A stretch of 64,000 bases of DNA from Roseiarcus sp963833955 (GTDB lineage: Bacteria > Pseudomonadota > Alphaproteobacteria > Rhizobiales > Beijerinckiaceae): positions 1 to 64,000 of the forward strand of contig CAWHZY010000021.1 of the NCBI GenBank assembly GCA_963833955.1, read 5' to 3'. Numbering within the stretch: position 1 is the first letter of the stretch; each line of letters starts with the position of its first letter. Of the stretch, positions 36,729-45,745 are shown one piece after another. A program made the translations under genes and the position numbers. The notes under the pieces are model-generated. The model ran no database searches, had not been told where the DNA came from, and saw only the letters and a list, made by a program, of their open reading frames with translations.

Positions 36729-38764
36729 ATGTCCGGCAGTCATCGCCTGGGCAGGTCCGTCATCATCAAGAAAGCACGGAGCTGCAGTATCGGCTGGCCG
36801 AGCGAGCCGCCATGTTCGGCTGGCCACGCGAGCGAGTTCACGTCATCGATGACGATCTTGGCAAGTCCGGAACGTCCAGCAAAAACCGGTATGGCTTCCA
36901 GACGCTGATCGCTGAGGTCGGCCTTGGCAAGGCCGGGCTTGTGATGAGCCTGGACGCGTCGCGGCTCGCCCGCAACAACCGGGATTGGCATCAGCTCCTC
37001 GAGCTGTGTTCGCTGTTCGGCGTTCTGATTGCCGATGGCGAACGGCTATACGATCCGGCGGCATACCATGACCGGCTGCTCCTGGGCCTGTCGGGGATCA
37101 TGAGCGAAGCGGAATTGCATCAGATCAAGATCCGACTGCATCAAGGGGAACGCCAGAAGGCGGCGCGGGGTGAGCTGCGACTGCCGCTTCCCGCCGGGCT
37201 GATCCGCACCCGCGATGGCGGCGTTACATTCAATCCGGACGAGGAAGTGCAGGAGCGGCTGCGCCTGGTCTTCGCAAAATTCCGGGAGTTGCGCAGCGCC
37301 AAGGCCGTCATGCGATATCTGCGTCGGGGAAACCTGCTGCTTCCGGTGCGGCCACTTCACGGTCCGGCGTCCCACGACATCGTCTGGCGACCGGCGGATA
37401 GTGCGCGCGTGATCAACATCCTGAAGAACCCGGCCTATGCTGGCGCCTACGTTTATGGCCGGCGACGCCCGGACCCGCTGCGGCGGCAACCCGGCAGTGA
37501 CAGGATCGGGACGACAGCCGTCGCGCCAGAGGATTGGTCGATCTGTCTCAAGGATGCCCACCCGGCTTACCTCGACTGGGACGAGTTCATGGCGAACCGA
37601 AGGCAGCTGGCTGACAATGTCGGTCGCTACGATGCGGGCCGGCCCGGTGCGCCTCGTAAAGGCAACGCATTGCTGCAGGGGATCGTCAGCTGCGGTCGGT
37701 GCGCCCGTCGGATGTGCCTGCGATACTCGGGACCTCACGGTGACTATCCGGTCTATGTCTGCGCTGCCAACAGCAGTGCGGAGGGTCGGCCGCGATGCCA
37801 GGAAGTACGGTCTCTCGCGGTTGATGCCGAAGTCGAGCGGTTGATCCTCACGGCGTTGACGCCAGACCGGATCGGGTTGGCGATTGCCGCGTTGGGCGAG
37901 ATCGAAGAGGAGACGCGCGCGATGGAGCGGCAGTGGTCGCTCAAACGCGAGCGAGCTCGCTACGACGCGGAACGCGCGCGTCGGCAATATGATGCGGTCG
38001 AGCCTGAGAACCGCCTGGTGGCTCGCTCGCTGGAGCGGGTCTGGGAAGAGCGACTGCGGCGGGTGGACCAGGTCGAGCAGGAATACGACGCATGGCGTCG
38101 CGAGCAATCGGTTTCGATCTCCGACGGCGATCGAGCGGAGATTTTGGCCCTCGGCGAAGAGCTGCCGCGCCTTTGGCACGCCGCGACCACCAAGTCCGCA
38201 GATCGCAAGCAGATCCTTCGGCTGGTGATCAAGGACGTTGCGCTGGATCAGAAGCGGCGACGTGGCTTCGTCTGGATCAAGGTCATTTGGCAAACGGGAG
38301 CCGCAAGCGAGCACTGGCTGCAACGGTGCGTGCAAGGCTACGAACAACACGCCGATCAGGATCGGCTCCGGCAATGTATCACCGAGCTAAACAGGCAGCA
38401 GAAGATGGATGGCGAGATCGCCGCGATTCTCAACAAGGAGGCGCTCCGCACAGCGCATGGAGCGCCGTTCTCCGGCGGCATGGTTCATGTTTTGCGGAAG
38501 AGGTGGCGGATCCAGAGCGTCAAGATCAACGGCACAGCCCCGAACCCGCCGCGGTGGCCCGACGGAAGCTACTCGGTCCAGGGCGCCGCCGCGGCCATCG
38601 GCATCACGCCGCAGGTCATATTCGATTGGCTCCGAAAAGGGTGGCTGACGGGCACGCAACTCGCCAAGGGTATGCCTTGGCAGATCTCACTATCCCCAGA
38701 CCAAGCCGTCGTGCTCAGAGCAAGAGTTCGACGCACCAACCGGTCAAAGAGAGAGGCATCATGA
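36725..38764 (+). CDS. Large serine recombinase
   Basis: This 679-residue site-specific recombinase probably integrates and excises the island. The catalytic N-terminal resolvase domain starts at once (MYVRQSSPGQVRHHQ), with the nucleophile serine in YVRQS near residue 6. It also contains DDDLGKSGTS and MSLDASRLARNNRDW. The recombinase domain spans roughly 150-270. A zinc ribbon (CGRCARRMCLR, later a second cysteine pair) lies near residue 322-355. A long coiled coil follows at about 380-450. A C-terminal helix-turn-helix-like part (VQGAAAAIGITPQVIFDWLR) is unusual for short integrases. A conserved upstream piece lies in another frame, so about 25 N-terminal residues are lost, but the catalytic residues remain. 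Confidence 0.87.
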   Translation: MYVRQSSPGQVRHHQESTELQYRLAERAAMFGWPRERVHVIDDDLGKSGTSSKNRYGFQTLIAEVGLGKAGLVMSLDASRLARNNRDWHQLLELCSLFGVLIADGERLYDPAAYHDRLLLGLSGIMSEAELHQIKIRLHQGERQKAARGELRLPLPAGLIRTRDGGVTFNPDEEVQERLRLVFAKFRELRSAKAVMRYLRRGNLLLPVRPLHGPASHDIVWRPADSARVINILKNPAYAGAYVYGRRRPDPLRRQPGSDRIGTTAVAPEDWSICLKDAHPAYLDWDEFMANRRQLADNVGRYDAGRPGAPRKGNALLQGIVSCGRCARRMCLRYSGPHGDYPVYVCAANSSAEGRPRCQEVRSLAVDAEVERLILTALTPDRIGLAIAALGEIEEETRAMERQWSLKRERARYDAERARRQYDAVEPENRLVARSLERVWEERLRRVDQVEQEYDAWRREQSVSISDGDRAEILALGEELPRLWHAATTKSADRKQILRLVIKDVALDQKRRRGFVWIKVIWQTGAASEHWLQRCVQGYEQHADQDRLRQCITELNRQQKMDGEIAAILNKEALRTAHGAPFSGGMVHVLRKRWRIQSVKINGTAPNPPRWPDGSYSVQGAAAAIGITPQVIFDWLRKGWLTGTQLAKGMPWQISLSPDQAVVLRARVRRTNRSKREAS

Positions 38765-38775
38765 AAGCGTCGGGT

Positions 38776-39437
38776 CGCCGAACACGGTTGCCCACTCGCC
38801 GAAGCTGAGATTAGTCGTGATGATGACGCTGGCGCGCTCATAGAGCTTGCTCAGCAGATGGAAGAGCAAGGCCCCTCCAGAGGCGCTGAACGGCAGGTAG
38901 CCAAGCTCGTCGAGGATGACGAGATCGGAGTGGGTGAGCCGCGCCGCGATCTGGCCGGGTTTGCCCTGAAGCTTCTCTTGTTCGAGAGCATTGACGAGTT
39001 CGACGGTGGAGAAGAAGCGGACGCGCTTGCGGTGATGCTCGATAGCCGATGTTCGATGGCCTGGACGCCGATCGCCGTGGTGAGATGCGTCTTGCCTGTG
39101 CCGGGGCCGCCGAGCAGGACGACATTGTGGGCGTCCTCCAGGAACTCGCATCGATGGAGTTGACGCGCGAGCGCCTCGTTGACTTCGCTCGCCAAGCGAA
39201 GTCGAAGCCGGCAAGGTCGCGATAGTTCGGGAAGCGGGCGGCTTTGAGCTGATAGGCCGTCGATCTCACCTCTCGGTCCGCCGTCTCCGCTTTCAGAAGC
39301 TGCGATAGGATCGGCAGCGCGGCCTCGAAGGCCGGGGAACCTTGTTCGGTCAGCTCGCCGACGGCTTGAGCCATGCCGTGCATTTTGAGGCTGCGGAGCA
39401 TGATGACGACGGCGCCAGCGGCGGGGTTATGACGCAT
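38776..39437 (-). pseudogene. istB: IstB N-terminal and ATPase part (copy B)
   Basis: ATG 39437 (MRHNPAAGAVVIMLRSLKMH) starts a normal IstB. A frameshift near 39195 leads to SEVNEALARQLHRCEFLED and Walker A LGGPGTGKTHLTTAIGVQ. A second shift near 39050 leads to VRFFSTVELVNALEQEK, Walker B SDLVILDELGYLPFSASG, and TNLSFGEWATVFGDP, where the recombinase island cuts in. The rest is at 36005-36154. Inactive as it stands. Confidence 0.82.
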
Positions 39438-40735
39438 GGCGCGCCTCCCGGGCTTGGCGCAGCGCATCGTAGCGTTCGACGTTGGCTTGCGGCTCGCAGG
39501 TGAGCGTCAAAGCATTAAAGACGCGCCGATGCTCGCAGATGACCTGTCCTTCACCGGCGACGACAATCCGCTCGGGATAGACTCGTACGCTGACGGGGCG
39601 ATTGGCGAAGGACGCCGGCACGCTATAGCGATTGCGCTCCAAATGGATCAGGCACGTCGGCGAGACGTGCTTGGCGTATTCGACGAAGCCGTCGAACGTC
39701 CTGGAAAGCGGCATCAGATGTTGGGCTTCTTCCGACCAGGCAGAGATCATGCCAGGATGCGAGCCGTGCGGGGTCTGCGCCCAAAGCTCTCGGCAGCGCG
39801 TCTCCAGCCAGTCGTTTAGCGCCGCTAGCGAGGGAAAGGTGGGCGTCGGCTGCCAGAGCCGATGGCGGGCGTGCCTCGAACGTTTTTCTCGATCTGCGCC
39901 TTCTCCCAGCCGGAAGCAGGATTGCAGAACTCCGCCTCGAACAGGAAGTGGCTGACCATGGCTGCGAAGCGTGCGTTGACCTGGCGGTTCTTGCCGCGCC
40001 CGACTTTGTCGACCGCGGTACGCATGTTGTCATGGATGCCTCGCCAGGGAACGCCGCCCAGCACGCGGAAGGCGTGGTTGTGGGCGTCGAACAGCATCTC
40101 GTGGGTCTGGTGAGGATAGGCGCGGAGAACGAAGGCGCGGCTATAGCTGAGTTTGAAGTGGGCGACCTGCAGCTTGGTCCGCTCGCCGGCAATGACCGCC
40201 CAATCCTCTGACCAGTCGAACTGGAATGCCTCGCCCGGCAGAAACGCCAGCGGCACGAACACGCCGCGGCTGCACGTCTTCTGTTCCTGTTGCCGAGCGG
40301 CCTTCCAGTCGCGAGCGAAGGCCGCCACGCGATTGTAGGAGCCCTCATAGCCCAGGACCGACAGGTCGGTGTGCAGTTGCTTGACGGTCCGCTTCTGCTT
40401 GCGTGACTTCCCCGCCTCCTGCCGCAGCATATGCGACAGCTTGTCGGCGTATGGGTCCAGCCTGCTCGGCCGATCTGGGACGTCAAACTTCGGCTCGACG
40501 CTGTCGGAACGCAGGTATTTGCGGACCGTGTTCCTCGACAGTCCAGTGCGTCGAGATATCTCATACCAAGATTCGATGATCGGAACCGATCATCGCCTTA
40601 TGGCCGAAGCGCGAATGCGCGCCCGCGCCGTTGCGCGGGTTTGAGCGCGATGCGTCGCGCTCAAATAGAAAGGGTATCACGTATCGAGAAATGACCTCGA
40701 TAATGCCAGCGTCGGATAACGCTCAATAACTCCAT
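39427..40735 (-). pseudogene. istA: IstA transposase (copy B), split by a MITE-like repeat
   Basis: ATG 40735 (MELLSVIRRWHYRGHFSIR) is followed after six codons or so by repeat copy e, then EISRRTGLSRNTVRKYL continues the DNA-binding domain. The catalytic core has FQFDWSEDWAVIAGERTKLQ with the first Asp, NMRTAVDKVGRGKNRQ, and the Glu region of SGWEKAQIEKNV. A frameshift near 39868 leads to RHRLWQPTPTFPSLAALNDW and the C-terminus VERYDALRQAREARHAS, stop 39427. It overlaps the istB start by 11 bp as usual in IS21. Confidence 0.82.
40564..40676 (-). repeat. 113-bp MITE-like repeat, copy e
   Basis: Full-length copy with ends TACCAAG... and ...GGGTA. It is flanked by the 3-bp duplication TCA (40561-40563 and 40677-40679) inside istA. 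Removing the repeat and one TCA restores the istA reading frame (SIR-EISRRTG). Confidence 0.9.
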
Positions 40736-40847
40736 GTCGATCACTCCGACGCCCCCCGCATAGGCCAAGGGGGCGAGGTTCGAACAGGGGTCAGTTCTCG
40801 GTGGAAAAACCCGGGGCGCCCGGGTCAGTTCTCAGTGGAAATCAACA

Positions 40848-40977
40848 CTGTGAGATCAACACGCTGCTGATCGGCCTCGGGCTGACGCCGGCGCTGGTGC
40901 AGGCGGCGCTCGGCTTCGTCATTATCGTTCTCGTTTCGCTGTACGGGCGCGAGCCGCACGTCAGCACGACAATCTGA
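40848..40977 (+). pseudogene. C-terminal fragment of a sugar ABC permease
   Basis: Directly after the IS21 right end the plus strand reads INTLLIGLGLTPALVQAALG, then FVIIVLVSLYGREPHVSTTI, the end of an RbsC-type permease, with the stop at 40975-40977. The rest of the gene is absent from the left side of the IS21 element, so a deletion occurred. Confidence 0.75.
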
Positions 40978-40989
40978 GGAGTCAAAACC

Positions 40990-41445
40990 ATGGACGACGA
41001 CCGCTATTTCGAGGACTACGCGATCGGAGAGGAACGCACGACCTCCGGGCGAACCATCACGGAGGCGGACATCGTCATCCACGCGGGGCAGACCGGCGAC
41101 TTCTACCCGCATCACATGGACGCCGAATGGTGCGCGACGCAGCCGTTCAAGCAGCGGATCGCGCATGGAACGCTGGTGTTCAGCGTCGCCATCGGAATGG
41201 CCGCGAACGTCACCAATCCGCGTAGCATGTCCTATGGCTACGACAGGCTCCGGTTCGTCCGCCCGACCTTCATCGGTGACACAATCCGCGTGCGGACCAC
41301 CATCGCCGACAAGCGGGACTACAAGCGGCTCGAGCAGGGAATTCTGGTCGAGAAGGTGGAGGTGTTCAAGCAGGGCTAGGAGCTGGTGCTGAGCTGCGAA
41401 CACCTCCACATCGTCGAGCGGCGAGAGCTGGCGAAAGCGCTCTGA
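40990..41445 (+). pseudogene. MaoC-like dehydratase with an internal TAG
   Basis: This hot-dog-fold enoyl-CoA hydratase-type protein starts at ATG 40990 (MDDDRYFEDYAIGEERTTSG). The active-site pattern is DFYPHHMDAEW, with the catalytic Asp/His motif, followed by QRIAHGTLVFSVAIGM. A TAG at 41377-41379 ends the frame after EKVEVFKQG, but the same frame continues as ELVLSCEHLHIVERRELAKA to the natural stop at 41443-41445, which overlaps the next ATG. A single base change would repair it. It lies in a cluster with a binding protein and sugar-catabolic genes. Confidence 0.78.
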
Positions 41446-42716
41446 TGACGACTCTGCGCCTTGTCTCAGGGGGCCACCGCCGGGCGACGGACCCCTTGCG
41501 AGCCGCGGTGGAAAGCTTCCGGCTCAGGGAGCCGGACGTTGTCATCGTGATCGACGACCGCTCGCTCCGCGATTTCGAGCATCAGGGAATCGCCGCCGTC
41601 GCGGAAGAGTATGATCTAATCGTCTTCGACCATCCGTTCTGCGGCGACATCGCGAAGGGCCGATTGTTCCTGCCGCTCGAAGAGCGCCTTCCCGCGTTGC
41701 TGGGACCGGCGAGCGGTTCCCTCTACCTTGGCCCGAGTCTGGATACCTATCGCTTCGCCGGGCGTGTCCGGGGAGCGCCGATCGACGCGGCGACGCAGAA
41801 CGCCGTCTTGCGCATCGACCTGCTCGAGGCCGCGGGCGAGGCGGCGCCGTGCTGCTGGACCGATGCGCTCGCGCTGGGCGAGCGGCTGAAGGCGCGCGGG
41901 CTCCACCTCGGCGCCGCGATCGAGACGCCGCATGCGCTGATGACCGTCGGTTCGCTGATGGCCAACGCGGGGAAGCCCTGGGCGACCGATACGGCAAAGC
42001 CTTTCACGATCGATGCGGACGCTTTCACCGTCGCTTACGGGCAGGTTAAGGCGCTCCTGGCGTTCTGTCCGCCCGAGGCGTTCGCGTGGAACTCGATCGA
42101 CCTGGATGAAGCGATGGTCGCGCGCGATGACATCGTCTATTGCCCGGCCGTCTACGGCTACGCGACCTATGGCGAGGCCGACCAGCGACGGCGGCTGGTC
42201 TTCGGTCCGTTCGCGGCCGCCCGGCCGCCCTATGAGGCAGGCTCGGTGATCGGCGGCACCGCGGTGGGCGTGTCGGCGAAATCCCGCGCGCCCGATGCGG
42301 CGCTCGCCTTCGTCGCGCATATGCTCGAGGACGCGGTTCAGCGGATCCTCGTCCCGGCGCATCACGGCCAGCCGGCGATGGTCTCTGGATGGAGAGACGC
42401 CGGCAACGACGCAAGATTCAACGGCTTCTATTCGGCGGCCGTGCGCTCGGTCGAGACCGCCTGGGTGCGTCCCCGCCGCCCTGGCTATCCCATCTTTCAG
42501 GCGGAGGCGGGACGGGTCGTCGCCGACGGCCTGAGAGCGGACCGGGATGGCCGCGCGGTCGCGGAAGCCGCGCGGCGCGTTGCGGCGCCGAGGCCTGAAG
42601 TTCTCCGCAGGCAGCCGAGGGAGAAATCAAATCCATGCGCACCATCGACATGCACCTGCACCTCATCGACCTCGAACGGCTGCGCTATCCGTGGCTCGAT
42701 GAGGAGCGCCGGCTGA
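41445..42716 (+). CDS. Extracellular solute-binding protein (family 1-like)
   Basis: ATG 41445 overlaps the preceding stop (TGATG), indicating coupling. The protein has the family-1 binding fold (VSGGHRRATDPLRAAVESFR, EYDLIVFDHPFCGDIAKGRL, SVIGGTAVGVSAKSRAPDAA) but no signal peptide is visible at this start. Such proteins without signal peptides occur in CoA-transferase/MaoC clusters. The last 20-odd residues (after LRRQPREKSNP) overlap the next gene in another frame and are probably not native, so a stop or a base was lost near 42630. Confidence 0.7.
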   Translation: MTTLRLVSGGHRRATDPLRAAVESFRLREPDVVIVIDDRSLRDFEHQGIAAVAEEYDLIVFDHPFCGDIAKGRLFLPLEERLPALLGPASGSLYLGPSLDTYRFAGRVRGAPIDAATQNAVLRIDLLEAAGEAAPCCWTDALALGERLKARGLHLGAAIETPHALMTVGSLMANAGKPWATDTAKPFTIDADAFTVAYGQVKALLAFCPPEAFAWNSIDLDEAMVARDDIVYCPAVYGYATYGEADQRRRLVFGPFAAARPPYEAGSVIGGTAVGVSAKSRAPDAALAFVAHMLEDAVQRILVPAHHGQPAMVSGWRDAGNDARFNGFYSAAVRSVETAWVRPRRPGYPIFQAEAGRVVADGLRADRDGRAVAEAARRVAAPRPEVLRRQPREKSNPCAPSTCTCTSSTSNGCAIRGSMRSAG

Positions 42717-43470
42717 AGCGTGACCATCCGATCGACCAATATTTCGCCGAGGCCGCGCCTGCGGGTATCGAAGCGATGTTGCACATGGAGGTGGATGTCG
42801 CGGAAGACGACCAGGAGCGGGAGACGGAGTGGGTCACGGGGATCGGACGAGGCGTCATCGGAGCGATCGCGGGCTGCCGCCGGAACATCCGGCCTTCCCG
42901 GCGCAACTCGAAAGGCTCGCCTCAACCCCCAAGGTCAAGGGCCTGCGCCGCACCTTCCACTTCACGCCGGATGAGTTGTCGCAAAGCGCGACGTTCCGGG
43001 AGAACATCCGCCGTCTTGCAGCGACGCGCTTGACCTACGATCTCTGCGCCTTGCCGCGGCAACTGCCGATCATCGCGAGGCTCGCAGTCGCTGCGCCTGA
43101 CGTGCAGTTCATCCTCGACCATTGCGGCATTCCGAATGTCAAGGGCGAGGGGCTCGATCCGTGGCGCGCCCATACTAGCGCCCTCGCCGCGCTAACCAAT
43201 ATCGCCTGCAAGATCTCCGGAATCATCGCCTATGGCCGGCCGGAGGGCGCGACCGTCGAGGACCTGCGGCCCTTCGTCGACCATGTGATCGAGGCGTTCG
43301 GCTGGCGCCGGCTCGTCTGGGGCAGCGACTGGCCGGTCTGCACGCTGACGGCCAACCTGACGCGCTGGGTAGAGACGACGCACGCGCTCATCTCCGGCGC
43401 GAGCGAAACCGAAAAAAGCGGGCTCCTGCGCGACAATGCGATCCGCATCTACCGTCTGGACGGGCTGTGA
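42635..43470 (+). pseudogene. Amidohydrolase-2 family lactonase, one frameshift
   Basis: ATG 42635 begins MRTIDMHLHLIDLERLRYPW, with the metal-binding HLH of the TIM-barrel amidohydrolases and the RYPW pattern of sugar-acid lactonases (L-fucono/L-rhamnono-lactonase type). The frame shifts near 42880 (IAGCR to PEHPAFPAQLERLASTPK). It continues through VQFILDHCGIPNVKGEGL with the catalytic His and FGWRRLVWGSDWPVCTLT with the Asp, ending at 43470. The neighbouring rhamnose mutarotase supports a role in deoxy-sugar breakdown. Confidence 0.8.
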
Positions 43471-43497
43471 CAATGTTCGGTTAGGGTTTCCGTCTGC

Positions 43498-43803
43498 TCA
43501 CGGGACGTAGAACACTTCCTCCATCGGCGCCCACCACTCGCCTTCGGCGCGCGTTTCGAGAGGCGCGTGCATCGGTTTCATGATCGCCCACCAGCGCTGC
43601 GTCTCGGGATCGTCGGCCATGGCCGTCATGTCGGCGGCGAAATCCGAACCGTGATATTCGAAATAGGCGAAGAGGACGTTTTCCGGTTCCCGCAGGAAAA
43701 TGGAATAGTTGCGAATATTGCTGCAGCCGATTTCGGAGCGGGCGATCTCGTGCCGTTCAGGCTGGATGCCGCGTTCGAGGTGGACAAGCGCCTGCCCGCG
43801 CAT
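43498..43803 (-). CDS. rhaM: L-rhamnose mutarotase, shortened
   Basis: The enzyme interconverts alpha and beta anomers of L-rhamnose. ATG 43803 (MRGQALVHLERGIQPERHEI) gives 101 residues. The core NIRNYSIFLREPENVLFAYF, then DDPETQRWWAIMKPM and GEWWAPMEEVFYVP, is a clear match. The stretch between ERHEIARSEIG and CSNIRNYSIF is shorter than usual, so a small internal deletion that removes a helix is likely; activity is uncertain. It is convergent with the amidohydrolase gene and 10 kb from the main rhamnose locus. Confidence 0.8.
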   Translation of the reverse strand: MRGQALVHLERGIQPERHEIARSEIGCSNIRNYSIFLREPENVLFAYFEYHGSDFAADMTAMADDPETQRWWAIMKPMHAPLETRAEGEWWAPMEEVFYVP

Positions 43804-44223
43804 ATGAACCAGTTCACCTACAAATTCGCGGACCAGAAATACAACTCGGCGAAGACGATCTCGGTCGCCAATCGGCCGTATTTCGTTGGCGTGACGACGA
43901 ACGGCAACATTACGCGTTACCTGAGCTTTTCGATCAATGCCACGGCGGGAACCGCGGAGCCGCAAATCAGCTCAAGCCAGTCGCTACAGTTTCCGACCGA
44001 CTGCCATATCGTTGGCCAGGCGAGTACGACGCAAATCTCCATCACCGATGTCAATACGCTGGCGAACACCCGATTGACCAACACCGGCGACTTCATGAAC
44101 TTCGATGGTCAGGGCGGCGTCAGCACGCATCAGGAATTTCGGCTCGTCTATCTGATCCGCGCGGTGTCCAACGTGACGGCGCTTGGCGTGGTCGGCGGGC
44201 TTGGCGCGAGGTCCGGCCTGCTA

Positions 44224-45462
44224 GTCGGCCGATTCATCTCAAAGGACAGGATATAAGCTCTTGAGCTTGATCCGAGCGGTCTCGGTTGTGAAGCGCCAGT
44301 CAGCCTTGGCGTGATGCTGGTTGCGGTGATTGGCCCAGGCGGCGACTTCGCGTTCGAGGGCGGCTTTGTCGGGGATGCGACGATCCAGACATTGAGTGGA
44401 GAGGACCGCGAGTTCCGACTCCGCCAGGTCTAGCCACGACCCATGCTTGGGAGTGTACACCCACTCAAATCGCTGGACGAGGCGTCGAGCCTCTGGCGCT
44501 GGGAAGGCCTTGTAGAGCGAGGACTTGTCGTGGATGTTCAAATTGTCCTGCACGAGCGTGATCGGCTCGGCGTCGGCGAAGCGAATGTCCGAGATCTCTT
44601 TTAAAACCTGGGCGTAATCGATGGCCGTGTGCCGGTCCGTCACCTTGACGTGTCGCCATCCTTCAAGAGGGGCGAACATCATGAAGAGGTTGGCGACGCC
44701 GTTGCGTTCATACTCGTAGTCACAACGGGCGGGGCTCCCCGGCTTCATGGGGATCGGGGCGCGCGTCTCGGAAATCAGCTGCTTCGACGTCTCGTCGAGA
44801 CAGACCAGCGGGCGCTTGGGATCGTGCGGCCGCCGGTAGACCTCCAGCACCTCCTCCATTCCCGCGACGAAGGCGGCGTTGGCCTGCGGCGGAATCACCC
44901 AACACTTCCTCGTATGGGGCTTGAGGATGTTTTTTTAAAACACGGCCAATCGTGCTGTCGCTGGCGCGATCGACGATCTGCAGCTCCACGACCTTCTCCT
45001 CCAACAACCGCAGGCTCCAGCGCGCGAAACCCTCGGGAGGATCGGAGCACGCCAAGGCGATCAGCTTCGCCTCCTTCTCCCCGTCGAAGATCCGCGGCAC
45101 AGGCGGCGTCTCTCGCGCCTTGCGGCTTAGCACCGCGTCCAGACCTTCCTCGACCAATTGCCCGCGAGTCCGGTAAACCATCGAGGCGGTCGTATCCAAC
45201 GCCTTGACGATCTCGCTGTCGCTCCAACCTTCCCCCGCTTCCGAAATGTCCGCCTTCAGCAAGATCTGGACCTTCGTCAGCCGCGTCGCCGGGATCTCGC
45301 CTTTCCTTCTCAGGCCCTCAAGGCGCTCGCGCTCCTCAGCGCTCAGACGAACCACGTATCGCTTTACTGCAACCTCTCGCGACCCCATCCTCGCCTCCAT
45401 CCATAAAGGTGACCAGCGCGAGTGAATCAATAAAAGGTTGCAACTTAGTTGAAGCGCGCGAC
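44224..45462 (-). mobile_element. IS630-family element, copy 3
   Basis: Third 1239-bp copy, flanked by TA at 44222-44223 and 45463-45464. It shares the AESELAVL and LYPVL variants with copy 2 and has its own substitutions (for example ITLVQDNL changed to PITLVQDNL context, SRFADAEQ to IRFADAEP). Confidence 0.93.
44239..45388 (-). CDS. IS630-family transposase, copy 3
   Basis: Same two-frame layout as the other copies, with ATG 45388 after GGAGG and the A7 shift site. It carries private amino-acid changes (SDIRFADAEPITL; YRTRGQLVEEGL) but keeps the DDE motifs CLDET, LVQDNLNIHD and GSWLDLAE. Confidence 0.85.
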
Positions 45463-45745
45463 TAGGTCGTGTGTCGGCTGCTGGTTGGGTGGTGGGAAAG
45501 CTGTGCAAAAAGCCACTCCAAGCGGCTGATTTTTGATCAAACGGTCGGACCTTCGGAGCTTCGGTTCCGGGGGAGAGCGGACTCCGCGCCGTGCGCGTTC
45601 AGGTCAAGGGCGCGAGCCTGACGATGAGGTCCAGGCCCTCGCGCGGGTTGGCTCAGCGACGGCGACGCCCTCGGCATGGAAACCTGCGCCGTGGGCCCCT
45701 AAACGTCAGTCGGGTCGAACCTTGAGCGAGTGGGGCGTGAGCGCG

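Larger units (their letters stand above)
36155..38776 (+). mobile_element. 2.6-kb serine-recombinase island inserted in istB
   Basis: The island separates GDP-K-ITTALLDRL (left) from WATVFGDP (right) of istB. A shared core TCGGGTC is present at both junctions (36148-36154 and 38770-38776), followed by similar bases (CACCGGACAC and GCCGAACAC). This matches crossover by the encoded large serine recombinase, with the core duplicated. Cargo consists only of two small frames and the recombinase, so it is a minimal self-integrating element whose attachment site is a conserved IstB motif. Confidence 0.75.
35935..40847 (-). mobile_element. IS21-family element, copy B, with two insertions
   Basis: Both ends carry repeated motifs of the type TTTCCACTGAGAACTGACCC (two at each end). 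The left terminus is TGTCGATTTCCGCCGAG and the right, read inward, TGTTGATTTCCACTGAG. Genes are istA then istB on the minus strand. istB is split by the island at 36155-38776 and istA by the MITE-like repeat at 40564-40676. This element is unrelated in sequence to IS21 copy A. The right end lies inside a permease gene, of which only the tail remains. Confidence 0.83.
43804..45536 (+). pseudogene. Unknown gene split by IS630 copy 3
   Basis: ATG 43804 opens MNQFTYKFADQKYNSAKTIS and runs 140 codons (ITRYLSFSINATAGTAEPQI, DCHIVGQASTTQISITDVNT) to codon CTA at 44221, where IS630 copy 3 begins. After the element (from 45465) the frame continues as GRVSAAGWVVGKLCKKPLQA and stops at 45534-45536. Removing the element and one TA gives an intact 163-codon gene. 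No family is recognised. Its first codon abuts the mutarotase start on the other strand, an abnormal spacing that suggests an older rearrangement here. Confidence 0.6.
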
